64,000 nucleotides of DNA from Sphingobacteriales bacterium (GTDB lineage Bacteria > Bacteroidota > Bacteroidia > Chitinophagales > LD1). The stretch is from assembly GCA_018262795.1 (NCBI GenBank), contig JADFDM010000002.1, positions 186,001 to 250,000 of the forward strand, written 5' to 3'. Below the pieces are notes generated by a model. It saw only the letters and a list, made by a program, of their open reading frames with translations. It searched no databases and was not told the origin of the DNA. The position numbers and the translations under genes are program-made. Positions 23,280 through 32,429 of the stretch are shown in pieces (positions within the stretch are counted from its first letter, which is position 1; each line of letters begins with the position of its first letter).

Positions 23280-23331
23280 CGCTGAGTTTTTAGTTTGTCA
23301 AAAATAAAATTTTAGGATAAGCGACCATGAT

Positions 23332-23748
23332 TTATAAATATTGAATCTCCACAGTCAGCACAGCAAACTTTCGAATCATGGCCGATACCCCGCAATATTT
23401 GTCTTGGGAAAGATGTACTGCTCTCTCCACTTTGGCGCGATCGTCTGAGTTACTCAAGCGAATAGAATAAGTAAGCGTAACTCGGTCGTATATTTTGGGG
23501 GTATCCTCCGTCAACTCGCCTTTCACCTTCATGCCGAAGTAGGTAAACTCTACGTGCATCTTCTTCAGCATATCCACCACATCAATACCGGTGCAGCCCG
23601 CCAGGGAAGAAAGAATAAGTGCTTTGGGGCGAAGTCCGGTAGAAGAGGTCTCCTCCTGATTGCCATCAATGCGGAAGGTCTTTCCATTTTGCAAGGCATC
23701 AAACTTCAAACCATCTACCCATTTTAGTTCTGTTTCGTGTGTCGCCAT
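23332..23748 (-). CDS. OsmC family peroxiredoxin-like protein
   Basis: A 138-residue OsmC/Ohr-fold protein of the YhfA-like group. Family marks are RPKALILSSLAGCTGIDVVDMLKKM, with the first catalytic Cys in AGC, and SQDKYCGVSAMI with the second. It begins right after the stop of the M1 peptidase gene on the same strand (gap of one base), so the two are probably in one transcript. A role in thiol-dependent reduction of organic peroxides is inferred from the family. Confidence 0.9.
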   Translation of the reverse strand: MATHETELKWVDGLKFDALQNGKTFRIDGNQEETSSTGLRPKALILSSLAGCTGIDVVDMLKKMHVEFTYFGMKVKGELTEDTPKIYDRVTLTYSIRLSNSDDRAKVERAVHLSQDKYCGVSAMIRKFAVLTVEIQYL

Positions 23749-23749
23749 T

Positions 23750-25441
23750 TTATTTTTGTTTTTCAGAAGTCAACTTCTTTACGGCAATATACATCCATTC
23801 ATTATTGACCTTAAAATCGGCTTCCTTATTCAAATGAATCTGTTGAGTTTGCCATTCATTGCTGGCGGAAATGGGGTGGTATTTATCGGCAGTGACAGTT
23901 ATAAATACGGGCATTTTAAAATCCTTTGCATCTGTGTTCCAACGATAGCGGAGCTGATACCATTTCCCTTTTGTTTTAATGAGTTGGTATTCAAAAACCG
24001 GAAGGTGAGAATAGCGAAGATACTGCTCAAACACGGGAGATAGATGCATCCCGGTTTTGGTGTTGAAGTAGTTCACCACATCCTGATAGCCAATATTCTT
24101 CATCTTAAAAGTAGTGTCGCACATCCCTTTAATCAGACTCCACCAGAGGGTATCGTTATTCACTACGTGGCGCAGCGTATTCAAAAACAACATGCCTTTG
24201 TTATACATATCGCCATCGCCTTCTTCATTCACCTCATACTTCCCTACTATAGGTGATTTGTTGCCCACGCTCGGCTTTTTGGCATTGATGTATCGCATAG
24301 CCATAGCGTTGCCATACATACATTCCACATAAATGGATTCGGTGTAAGTAGCAAAGCTCTCATGAATCCACATATCGGCCAAATCGCGACAACTCACTGA
24401 GTTGCCCCACCACTCGTGAGCGCTTTCGTGAATAATGATGTAATCAAAATCGAGACCGATGCGAGAGAAATCAATGCCCGCATAACCGGTTTTATATTGA
24501 TTGCCGTAGGCAATGGCGCTTTGATGCTCCATGCCGAGGTAAGGCGTTTCTACTAATGCGTAACCATCGCGCCAAAAGGGATATTTGCCCAAGTATTTCT
24601 CGTAACAGGTAAGCATGGGCTTTACCTGCGCAAATTGTTTCTGGGCTTTCTCTACATTATAAGGCAATACGTAATAATCGAGAGAAAGAGTGTCGCCATC
24701 CTGAGCAATATAGAAGTCGTGCCAATGTACATAATCGCCAATATTTAAGGTGGCGTTGTAGTTGTTAATGGGATAGCTGACATACCAATGAAAGGTGGTG
24801 GTGCTATCCGCGTGTTTCGTCTCCGGCTCTTCTTGCCCATTCGATACACAGCGCAAACCGTTGGGGATGGTGCAACTAATGCGCATACTATCCGGCTCAT
24901 CGCCCAGATAATCTTTGCAAGGCCACCACAAGCTGGCTCCCATCCCTTCGCAAGAAACGGCTACCCACAACTTTCCGTTGTTATCGTGCGTCCAAGTAAA
25001 GCCGCCATCCCAAGGTGGGCGCTTCGCAATAATAGGACTGCCGTAATAATTGATGATGATGGAGTTTGTTTCTCCTTTCGGCAATTCATTTGGCATTTCT
25101 ACAAACACGGCATTAAACTCTCTGCGATATCTCAGTTCTTGCCCACCCATCGTGATGTTGATGATCTTCATGTTTTCGTACAAATCAATCTGTAGGGTGG
25201 TAAAATTAGCAACCACCTTAAACCGGATAGTGTTGCTGCCCGTAATGCTGCGGTTCACAGTGTCAATCTTTACTTTCAAATCATAATAAGTCACATCATA
25301 GCAAGTGCGCTCGGGGCGCAATGCACCGCGCAGGCTGTCGGCTCTCGTGTATTCTCTGCTGTGCTCCATTAACGATTGACCTAAAGAGATGTTAAAGAAG
25401 GGGGAGAAAACCGCTATGAGAACAAAGAATTTACTTTTCAT
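23750..25441 (-). CDS. M1-family zinc aminopeptidase, exported
   Basis: A 563-residue gluzincin with a signal peptide ending near ISLGQ. The zinc site is HESAH at residues 338-342, with the third ligand Glu about residue 361 in MWIHESFATY. The substrate-binding GxMEN equivalent is LGMEHQSAIAYGN. The N-terminal domain (DVTYYDLKVKIDTVNRSITGSNTI) is the usual beta-saddle of M1 enzymes. It would trim N-terminal residues from peptides in the periplasm or at the surface. The OsmC gene follows directly. Confidence 0.94.
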   Translation of the reverse strand: MKSKFFVLIAVFSPFFNISLGQSLMEHSREYTRADSLRGALRPERTCYDVTYYDLKVKIDTVNRSITGSNTIRFKVVANFTTLQIDLYENMKIINITMGGQELRYRREFNAVFVEMPNELPKGETNSIIINYYGSPIIAKRPPWDGGFTWTHDNNGKLWVAVSCEGMGASLWWPCKDYLGDEPDSMRISCTIPNGLRCVSNGQEEPETKHADSTTTFHWYVSYPINNYNATLNIGDYVHWHDFYIAQDGDTLSLDYYVLPYNVEKAQKQFAQVKPMLTCYEKYLGKYPFWRDGYALVETPYLGMEHQSAIAYGNQYKTGYAGIDFSRIGLDFDYIIIHESAHEWWGNSVSCRDLADMWIHESFATYTESIYVECMYGNAMAMRYINAKKPSVGNKSPIVGKYEVNEEGDGDMYNKGMLFLNTLRHVVNNDTLWWSLIKGMCDTTFKMKNIGYQDVVNYFNTKTGMHLSPVFEQYLRYSHLPVFEYQLIKTKGKWYQLRYRWNTDAKDFKMPVFITVTADKYHPISASNEWQTQQIHLNKEADFKVNNEWMYIAVKKLTSEKQK

Positions 25442-25525
25442 GTTGTACTATTATGCTTCGGAAGCAGTGACGAAATTCAAATATTTTACCGACTTGTTCG
25501 TGATAACTGCAAATTGAAGACCCAG

Positions 25526-26758
25526 ATGTTGTCCACTATATTTTTTATCGGCTTATCACTTTTGATTTATGGGATCATCGAATATTATGGCTGGCAAGTT
25601 GTAAAAACAGTATTGCCTGAAAAATTTCGAAAGAAAGCCAAATGGTTTTATTGGGGAATTACTGTTATCCTGCTCGCCATTCTAATTTCGTATCGCCCAT
25701 TTTTATATCGGCATGTGCCCAGAACGACAGGCGAATTTTTAGCGGCTGCTTTCTTCATTCTGCTCATCAGCAAATTAACGGTGTTGCTGTTTTTGTTCCC
25801 CGAAGACCTCGTTCGGTTCATTCGCGTTCTCTTTCGAAAAGTTTCTTCATCTCCCAAAGTAAGCGAAGGAATTACAAGAAGTGAATTTTTGAGTAAAATG
25901 GCACTGTTGGCGGCTGCCATCCCTGCCGGCACCTTGATTTATGGCATAATGGTAAATGCCTATAATTATCAGTATCACAAAATCGCGCTGAAATTTCCGA
26001 ACCTACCCGATGCTTTTCACGGTTTTAAAATAGTGCAGCTCTCCGATATTCATTCGGGGAGCTTTACCAAAACCGAACCGCTGATAGAAGCGGTGAAAAA
26101 GATAAATGCGACCCAGCCCGATCTCATTCTTTTTACCGGAGACTTGGTGAATAATGTAGCCAGCGAGATGGAATCGTATATAGAGATATTCGGAAAGTTA
26201 ACAGCAAAACGGGGGGTGCTTTCGGTTACCGGCAATCACGATTATGGCGATTATGTAGAATGGGATTCGCCCGAAGCCAAGAAGGAAAACTTTGAACAAT
26301 TCAAAGCTACTCACAAAAATTTAGGATGGGATTTGTTGCTGAATGAAAACCGAATATTGGAGAAAGACGGTGAGCGGATAGCCATCATTGGAGTGGAAAA
26401 CTGGGGCAAAGGTCGCTTTGCCAAGTATGGAAAGTTTGAAGAAGCCTACAAAGGCTCCGAAAATATCCCTTTCAAAATAATGATGAGCCACGATCCCTCT
26501 TCCTGGGATTTGAAAATTCTTCCGAACTTTAAAGATATTGACTTAACGCTGAGTGGCCACACTCACGGAGCACAGTTTGGTATCGAAAGTAAATGGCTGC
26601 GCTGGAGCCCCTCGCAGTATTTATACAAGCAATGGGCCGGAGTTTATAAACAAGGCAAACAACTCATTTATGTAAATCGCGGCTTCGGCTTTCTCGGCTA
26701 TCCGGGGCGGGTGGGAATACTACCGGAAGTAACCGAGATTACTTTGCTGAAAGGCTGA
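25526..26758 (+). CDS. Membrane-anchored metallophosphoesterase
   Basis: A 410-residue protein with about four N-terminal membrane helices, then a calcineurin-like phosphoesterase domain. The metal-binding motifs appear in order: QLSDIHSG, FTGDLVNN, TGNHDYG, GVENWG and SGHTHGAQFG. The ATG at 25526 is preferred to a TTG at 25514. This family includes UDP-2,3-diacylglucosamine hydrolase-like and YkuE-like enzymes. The pattern here is of the YkuE/YaeI type, so the substrate is uncertain. It is upstream of pyrD with a 31-bp gap. Confidence 0.92.
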   Translation: MLSTIFFIGLSLLIYGIIEYYGWQVVKTVLPEKFRKKAKWFYWGITVILLAILISYRPFLYRHVPRTTGEFLAAAFFILLISKLTVLLFLFPEDLVRFIRVLFRKVSSSPKVSEGITRSEFLSKMALLAAAIPAGTLIYGIMVNAYNYQYHKIALKFPNLPDAFHGFKIVQLSDIHSGSFTKTEPLIEAVKKINATQPDLILFTGDLVNNVASEMESYIEIFGKLTAKRGVLSVTGNHDYGDYVEWDSPEAKKENFEQFKATHKNLGWDLLLNENRILEKDGERIAIIGVENWGKGRFAKYGKFEEAYKGSENIPFKIMMSHDPSSWDLKILPNFKDIDLTLSGHTHGAQFGIESKWLRWSPSQYLYKQWAGVYKQGKQLIYVNRGFGFLGYPGRVGILPEVTEITLLKG

Positions 26759-26789
26759 TGATTCAGTCGGGTTTTCTTTCTTTGCAGCG

Positions 26790-27821
26790 ATGAATCTTTA
26801 TCCGCTCGCCAAATCCTTCCTCTTTCAATTAGACCCCGAGGAAGCCCACCATTTTACCATTCACCAACTTCAATTAGCGGGAAAAATCCCCTCTCTGCTC
26901 AGGGTATTAGCCGGAGGCGAAGTGAAACACCCTTCGCTTCATCGCAATTTATGGGGTATTGATTTCCCAAACCCTATCGGCCTGGCAGCCGGCTTAGATA
27001 AAAACGGAGAAGCGATAGATGAGTTTGGGGCAATGGGCTTTGGCTTTGTCGAAATAGGCACCATTACTCCTCGCCCTCAACCGGGTAATGACAAACCGAG
27101 ATTGTTTCGTTTAGTAAAAGACAAGGCACTGATTAATCGCATGGGATTTAATAATGTGGGAGCCGAAGTGGCCGCAGAGAAACTAAAGCGCAGAAAAAGT
27201 AGTGTAGTAGTGGGGGCTAATATTGGTAAGAACAAAATAACTCCCAACGAGGAAGCCGTTCGCGATTATGTATTCTGCTTTAAAACTTTGTTTGATTATG
27301 CCGACTACTTCGCAGTGAATGTAAGTTCGCCCAACACGCCCGGCCTCCGCGAGCTACAAGATAAAGATTCATTGAGCACTATCCTCAATACTTTGCAAGA
27401 AATCAATCATTCAAAAGAAAAAACAAAACCTATCCTGCTGAAGATTGCACCTGATTTAACGAACGAACAGATAAGTGAAGTAATAAGCGTGGTACAGCAA
27501 ACAAAAATACAGGGCATCATAGCTACCAATACTACCATCGCCAGAGAAGGGATTAGTTACGGCACTAAAGAGGTGGAAGATTTCGGTGCAGGAGGTTTAA
27601 GTGGAATGCCATTGACGCAACGAGCAACAGAAGTAATCCGCTACATCAAAACAAATTCTGACATACCGGTGATAGGTGTGGGAGGAATCATGAGTGTGCA
27701 GGATGCCTTAGATAAACTGAATGCGGGAGCCGACTTAATTCAACTCTACACCGGATTTATTTATGCGGGGCCGCAACTCATTCGCAACATCAACCAAACG
27801 CTGATAAAACAGTCGGTTTAA
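26790..27821 (+). CDS. pyrD: Dihydroorotate dehydrogenase (quinone), class 2
   Basis: A 343-residue FMN enzyme that oxidises dihydroorotate to orotate in pyrimidine synthesis and passes electrons to quinone. The N-terminal membrane-associated helix region (MNLYPLAKSFLFQLDPEEAHHFT) marks class 2. Family motifs are GIDFPNPIGLAAGLDKNGE, EIGTITPRPQPGN, NVSSPNTPGLRELQ and IGVGGIMSVQDALDKL with IQLYTGFIY. It overlaps the DUF4159 gene by 4 bp at the stops (convergent). Confidence 0.97.
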   Translation: MNLYPLAKSFLFQLDPEEAHHFTIHQLQLAGKIPSLLRVLAGGEVKHPSLHRNLWGIDFPNPIGLAAGLDKNGEAIDEFGAMGFGFVEIGTITPRPQPGNDKPRLFRLVKDKALINRMGFNNVGAEVAAEKLKRRKSSVVVGANIGKNKITPNEEAVRDYVFCFKTLFDYADYFAVNVSSPNTPGLRELQDKDSLSTILNTLQEINHSKEKTKPILLKIAPDLTNEQISEVISVVQQTKIQGIIATNTTIAREGISYGTKEVEDFGAGGLSGMPLTQRATEVIRYIKTNSDIPVIGVGGIMSVQDALDKLNAGADLIQLYTGFIYAGPQLIRNINQTLIKQSV

Positions 27822-28474
27822 TGATCGAACACATAGCGAATAATGTTCGCCCCCATTTTCAAAGCTTTGAGGCGAACTTCTTCTGGGTCTTTGTGTACGT
27901 CCTGATCTTCCCACCCATCCCCTAAATCAGTTTCGTAAGTATAGAGCACTACTAATCTCCCCTCATGAAAAATTCCAAATGCCTGTGGCGGCTTGCCGTT
28001 GTGTTCATGAATTTTAGGAAGCCCGTTGGGGAAATCATATTTCTGATGGAAGATAGGATGCGAAAAAGGAATCTCTACCAGCTTAGTGCCGGGGAATATT
28101 TTTTCCAACTGCGGACGAATAAACTTATCCATTCCATAATTATCATCGGCATGTAAGAATCCTCCCCCTACTAAATAAGCACGCAGATTATCTAATTCCT
28201 GTTCGTTGAACACCACATTGCCGTGACCAGTCATGTGTACAAAAGGGTAGTTGAATAAATCCTGACTGCCCACTTCCACCGTTGGGGGATCGGGGTCTAA
28301 GTTCATTCCCAAATTTTGATTGCAGAACTTTACCAAGTTGGGCAACGAAGTAGGGTTGGCGTACCAGTCGCCCCCACCATTGTATTTCAGCAGGGCAATC
28401 TTCAAAGGTTTATCCACCGGGGTAAACGAAACCACAAAAACATAAGCCAATATCAAAATCAATATCCGTTTCAT
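27818..28474 (-). CDS. Exported DUF4159 protein
   Basis: A 218-residue protein with a signal peptide from MKRILILILAYVFVVS. The conserved region starts KIALLKYNGGGDWYANPTSLPNL. VEVGSQDLFNYPFVHMTGHG, YLVGGGFLHADDNYG and FSHPIFHQKYDFPNGLPKIHEH follow. These are hallmarks of DUF4159, a class I glutamine-amidotransferase-like fold of unknown function in Bacteroidota. A longer frame from 28492 starts inside rsmE and is less likely. Confidence 0.85.
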   Translation of the reverse strand: MKRILILILAYVFVVSFTPVDKPLKIALLKYNGGGDWYANPTSLPNLVKFCNQNLGMNLDPDPPTVEVGSQDLFNYPFVHMTGHGNVVFNEQELDNLRAYLVGGGFLHADDNYGMDKFIRPQLEKIFPGTKLVEIPFSHPIFHQKYDFPNGLPKIHEHNGKPPQAFGIFHEGRLVVLYTYETDLGDGWEDQDVHKDPEEVRLKALKMGANIIRYVFDH

Positions 28475-28481
28475 TAGTCTT

Positions 28482-29189
28482 CTATCTTTCATTTACCAGA
28501 TTAAAAACTGTCGCTGCATATATTCCGGCTGTTTCCAAACGTAAGCGACTTTTGCCTAAACTCACCATCTCGTATTCGTTTTTTTCAGCTGTTAACACCT
28601 CTTCTTTTGTAAAGTCGCCTTCGGGGCCAATCATAATGGCAGCATCAAATCCACCGTGATAAGCATCTTGCAGGTGAATGGTCTCTTCATTACAGTAAGC
28701 AATGTATTTTCTTGTTCCAGAATTGACTGCCGATATAAATTCTTGAAAACTCATCATCACATTCAGCTTGGGCAAGGTATAGTGCTTGCTTTGCTTGCAA
28801 GCACTCAGTAAAATCTTATTCACTCTTTCGGGGTTAAATGTTTTGCGCTCAGAATGGGCACACCGTAAAGGGGTGATTTCGGCAATTCCTATCTCCGTTG
28901 CCTTTTCGGCAAACCATTCAAAGCGCTCTGAATTTTTGGGAAGCGCTATAGCAATATGCAGCTTTGGTTTATTGGCATCTTCTTTTTCTACCAAGCGAAT
29001 GATGCGCACCACTGCCGTGTTTTTTGCAATAGATTCAATGCGCGCATCAAACAAATTGCCTTTGCCGTCAAACACGTATAACTCCTCTCCCACTTTTTTG
29101 CGAAGCACCTTTATCAAATGATGCGATTCGTTTTCATCTAACTCGCAAAATTCATTGTAAACCGCTTGCGCGGAATAGAAAATATTCAT
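28482..29189 (-). CDS. rsmE: 16S rRNA (uracil1498-N3)-methyltransferase
   Basis: A 235-residue SPOUT enzyme that methylates U1498 of 16S rRNA. The N-terminal PUA-like domain carries DENESHHLIKVLRKKVGE. The C-terminal knot has IALPKNSERFEWFAEKATEIGI, PLRCAHSERK, AIMIGPEGDFTKEEV and the final SLGKSRLRLETAGIYAATV. Length and motifs are normal. Within an apparent minus-strand run with the aspartate kinase upstream and DUF4159 downstream. Confidence 0.95.
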   Translation of the reverse strand: MNIFYSAQAVYNEFCELDENESHHLIKVLRKKVGEELYVFDGKGNLFDARIESIAKNTAVVRIIRLVEKEDANKPKLHIAIALPKNSERFEWFAEKATEIGIAEITPLRCAHSERKTFNPERVNKILLSACKQSKHYTLPKLNVMMSFQEFISAVNSGTRKYIAYCNEETIHLQDAYHGGFDAAIMIGPEGDFTKEEVLTAEKNEYEMVSLGKSRLRLETAGIYAATVFNLVNER

Positions 29190-29385
29190 CTACTCACGAA
29201 ATTAAAAATCTGTGAAGGATAAAGCGGAAAAACAGAAAGAGGGAAACTATTTCGGCAAAGGTTCATTGGCGTGGGTGCTCAGCGAAATGCCTACCGTAAT
29301 TTAGAAAGATAGATTTCGCTGTTCATGGACTTATCTCTACGGTTTGCCGAAAAGCAAGCGAATTGCAGGTGCATTTGAAACTACC

Positions 29386-30651
29386 TCACTCCCTCATCAA
29401 CACCTGCATGGTAGTGCGCGAAAGCTGCCGAAGGAGGATATCTTTCCCGTGGGTGAGTTTGTCAATAATTCCTTGATTGTAATGGCGGATGGTGAGCAAC
29501 GAAAGATGATCGTTTCGGGTAATACTGAAATCATCCATCAACTGATTCATCGCGTTTTCAATCTTTTCCTTTTTAAAATCCACAGCTATCGAAAAACTGA
29601 TGGCGGCATTCTGCATCATGTTAATGCGCAGTCGGTTTTCGGCAAAGGTTCCGAATACCTTGCTCAGGTGATCTTCGGCAATAAACGAGAAATCTTTGGC
29701 AGAGAATGAGAGCAGCACCTGCCCGCGTTTGAAAATGACAATAGGCGGCAGAAAGTTGATATTGGCATTGGCACTTATCACCGACCCGCGCTTACCTGAA
29801 TGAACAAATGAGCGCACCTCCAAGGGTATATTCTTATTCTGTATGGGCTTAATAGTTTTGGGATGAATCACGCTGGCTCCGTAATAGGTCATTTCAATCG
29901 CTTCGTGATAAGTGATTTCACTCAACAACTGCGCATCGGGAAATTCCTTGGGGTCGGCATTCATTATTCCTTCCACATCTTTCCAAACCGTCATGCGCTC
30001 TGCATTTAAGGAATAGGCAAAAATAGAGGCGGTATAGTCTGACCCCTCTCGACCCAGAGTAGTGGCAAAGCCTTCGGGCGTACAGCCTACAAAACCTTGT
30101 GTAATCACAAAGCCGGTTTGCACCAATTCGTTCACTTTTTCCTGAATGGCATCTTCCGTTTTCTTGAAATCAACTTTCCCTTCGGTATAAGCATTGTCGG
30201 TAAACAGTACTTGCTTTACATTGAGCAGTGTATTTTGTAAACCGATGGAATTGGCATAGTCGCTCACAATAGTGGTAGAGATATATTCCCCAATAGATAC
30301 CACTTGGTCGTAGATGTAATTGTAATTGCGCGAAGTGTTTTCGGTGAGAAACTTGGCGGCTCCGTTTATGAGTAGCCGAATATCTGCCACTGCTTTATCA
30401 AAGCCTCCGTTGTGATAAAGCTCTCGCATTACTGCCAAATGCTTTTCAAAAACCGTTTCAAGCGTTTGCTGCCACGCTTCATTTCCACCATAATACAGAT
30501 TCACTACCTTCTCTAAATCATTTGTAGTTTTCCCCATAGCCGATATCACCACCACTTTTTCGTTGAAGTTATTTTCGTTTAAAATGCCGGTCACATTTTT
30601 CACGGCTGCGGCATCCTTTACGGATGCTCCTCCAAATTTGTAAATCTGCAT
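29386..30651 (-). CDS. Aspartate kinase
   Basis: A 421-residue enzyme that phosphorylates aspartate for lysine, threonine, methionine and diaminopimelate synthesis. The N-terminal MQIYKFGGASVKDAA is the kinase signature. TTLGREGSDYTASIFA, WKDVEGIMNADPKEFPDA and YHEAIEMTYYGASVIHP follow. The last 120 residues form the ACT regulatory region. It appears monofunctional, with no homoserine dehydrogenase fused. I leave the symbol empty because lysC versus thrA type cannot be settled here. Confidence 0.95.
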   Translation of the reverse strand: MQIYKFGGASVKDAAAVKNVTGILNENNFNEKVVVISAMGKTTNDLEKVVNLYYGGNEAWQQTLETVFEKHLAVMRELYHNGGFDKAVADIRLLINGAAKFLTENTSRNYNYIYDQVVSIGEYISTTIVSDYANSIGLQNTLLNVKQVLFTDNAYTEGKVDFKKTEDAIQEKVNELVQTGFVITQGFVGCTPEGFATTLGREGSDYTASIFAYSLNAERMTVWKDVEGIMNADPKEFPDAQLLSEITYHEAIEMTYYGASVIHPKTIKPIQNKNIPLEVRSFVHSGKRGSVISANANINFLPPIVIFKRGQVLLSFSAKDFSFIAEDHLSKVFGTFAENRLRINMMQNAAISFSIAVDFKKEKIENAMNQLMDDFSITRNDHLSLLTIRHYNQGIIDKLTHGKDILLRQLSRTTMQVLMRE

Positions 30652-30695
30652 GGGGAATTGTTATTGTTTAATTGTTATTCGTGAATGGAGCATTG

Positions 30696-31190
30696 CTAAT
30701 TGTTTCCAATAGTTCTCAGGTAAGTGGCAATTTCATCTTTACTCATGCGGCAATTAATCCACTCGGGATCTAACTCGGCTCCCAGTGATTTATAAAATTC
30801 AATGGCCGGAGCGTTCCATTCCAGTACTTGCCAGCGAATTTGCTCTACACCCATCCGCGCAGTTTCCTTCAGCACTTCATTGATCAGTTTCCTCCCTACA
30901 CCATATCGCCTGTAAGTTTCGGTCACTACCAAATCATCCAAATAAACCAATTTTCCTTTCCATGTAGAGTAGGCGATAAAGTAAAGTGCAATGCCCACGA
31001 TGTGGTTCGTCTTTACATCTTCTGCAACAAATACCCGATAGATGGAATTTTCTCCAAAACCATCTTCCATCAGTTTCTTCTCGGTGTTTACCACCGCCTC
31101 AGGAGCGCGCTCAAATTGCGCTAACTCTTTAATTAGTCCAAAAATTCCCGGAACATCTTCGCGATTACCCTGTCGAATAATAAAACTCAC
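30696..31190 (-). CDS. GNAT family N-acetyltransferase, spermidine/diamine acetyltransferase-like
   Basis: A 164-residue GNAT protein. IRQGNREDVPGIFGLIKELAQFERAPEAVV, the STWKGKLVYLDDLVVTETYRRYGVGRKLI acetyl-CoA loop, and WQVLEWNAPAIEFYKSLGAE match the diamine acetyltransferase (SSAT-like) group. The start chosen is GTG at 31190; a frame open further upstream would run antisense to fbp. The substrate is likely a polyamine or amino acid, but is not proven. It is divergent from fbp (94-bp gap). Confidence 0.85.
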   Translation of the reverse strand: MSFIIRQGNREDVPGIFGLIKELAQFERAPEAVVNTEKKLMEDGFGENSIYRVFVAEDVKTNHIVGIALYFIAYSTWKGKLVYLDDLVVTETYRRYGVGRKLINEVLKETARMGVEQIRWQVLEWNAPAIEFYKSLGAELDPEWINCRMSKDEIATYLRTIGNN

Positions 31191-31284
31191 GTTTTTGTTT
31201 TTAGAGGCGCAAAGATATTCAGGGGAACAGATTTTTAAAGCCGATAGCTGAATTGATATATTTACCGCGGAAATTTGCATAGAA

Positions 31285-32253
31285 ATGAAGAAGGGAACCA
31301 AGCTACCGGAGTTTTTGACAAACAGTGGAAATTTAGAATTGGCCAAGTTGCTGATATCGCTGGCCGAGGGCTGCAAACAAATAGGGCGCTTTGTAAACAA
31401 TGCCGCCATCACCGGTATTACCGGAAGCACCGGCACTACGAATGTGCAGGGAGAAGCGGTGCAAAAGTTAGATGAACTTTCCAATAATATACTGATGGAT
31501 TACCTGCGAGCCAGTGAAACCTGTGCCGGCTATCTGTCTGAGGAAACGGAAGGTATTTTTACCCTGAACCCTCAGGGCAAATACACAGTGGCAGTGGATC
31601 CATTAGACGGCTCTTCTAACATTGATGTGGTAGCTCCCATTGGCACCATCTTCTCCATCAACGAACGAATTTCGGGGCATGGCGAGGTGAATGAAAAAGA
31701 TTTTCTTCAAACCGGTCGCGCGACTAAAGCTGCTGGTTATGTGGTGTATGGCAGTTCTACCATCTTGGTACTTACCTTAGGCCAAGGGGTATTTGGGTTC
31801 ACTTTAGGCACCGATGACTTGGAATTTTATTTGTCACATCCGGATATAAAGACACCGGCACATGGCAAAATATATTCTATCAATCAGGGCAATGGGGTGA
31901 AGTTTGACGAGCCGGTAAAAAATTTTCTCACTTACTGTACCACGATTGATAATGAAACTTCACGACCTTATTCGTTGCGCTATATTGGCTCGATGGTTGG
32001 CGACCTTCACCGGAACTTATTAAAGGGGGGAATTTTTATTTATCCTGCTAACAAAGGAACTACCAAAGGGAAACTGAGATTGCTGTATGAGTGCATTCCT
32101 ATGTCATTTATTATTGAGCAAGCGGGCGGACAGGCGACTGATGGTTGCCAGCATATATTAGACATTAAACCGGAGGAACTACACGAAAGATCAGCCATTT
32201 ACATCGGCTCGCGCGACATGGTCAACAAAGCCATGGAATTTCTGAAGTGCTGA
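31285..32253 (+). CDS. fbp: Fructose-1,6-bisphosphatase, class 1
   Basis: A 322-residue enzyme of gluconeogenesis. The metal and substrate motifs are VAVDPLDGSSNIDV, the AAGYVVYGSSTILVLT segment, RYIGSMVGDLHRNLLKGGIFIYP, KGKLRLLYECIPMSFIIEQAGG and the final ERSAIYIGSRDMV. Length is normal. A box resembling TAnnTTTG (TATATTTA, 31257-31264) lies 20 bp upstream, one mismatch from consensus. Confidence 0.96.
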   Translation: MKKGTKLPEFLTNSGNLELAKLLISLAEGCKQIGRFVNNAAITGITGSTGTTNVQGEAVQKLDELSNNILMDYLRASETCAGYLSEETEGIFTLNPQGKYTVAVDPLDGSSNIDVVAPIGTIFSINERISGHGEVNEKDFLQTGRATKAAGYVVYGSSTILVLTLGQGVFGFTLGTDDLEFYLSHPDIKTPAHGKIYSINQGNGVKFDEPVKNFLTYCTTIDNETSRPYSLRYIGSMVGDLHRNLLKGGIFIYPANKGTTKGKLRLLYECIPMSFIIEQAGGQATDGCQHILDIKPEELHERSAIYIGSRDMVNKAMEFLKC

Positions 32254-32429
32254 ACTGCCGCTTAGCCCCTTTCGGGATTTGGAAGGCTTGGTAGTTTGAG
32301 TGTAATATTCAAAAGACAGCATTACCACTCACCGTTTCAATGATCACTTCAAAGGAGAAAGAGATTCAACTTGCCTATTAACCAAAACAATGGTTTTTAT
32401 ATCCGTACCCGGCTGTAATAATTCGTTTC

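Noticed and set aside
29190-29385. 30-codon plus-strand frame ending in SLAWVLSEMPTVI, possible gene remnant
   Set aside because: Too short to support as a gene and no full family match; it lies between rsmE and aspartate kinase without a promoter.
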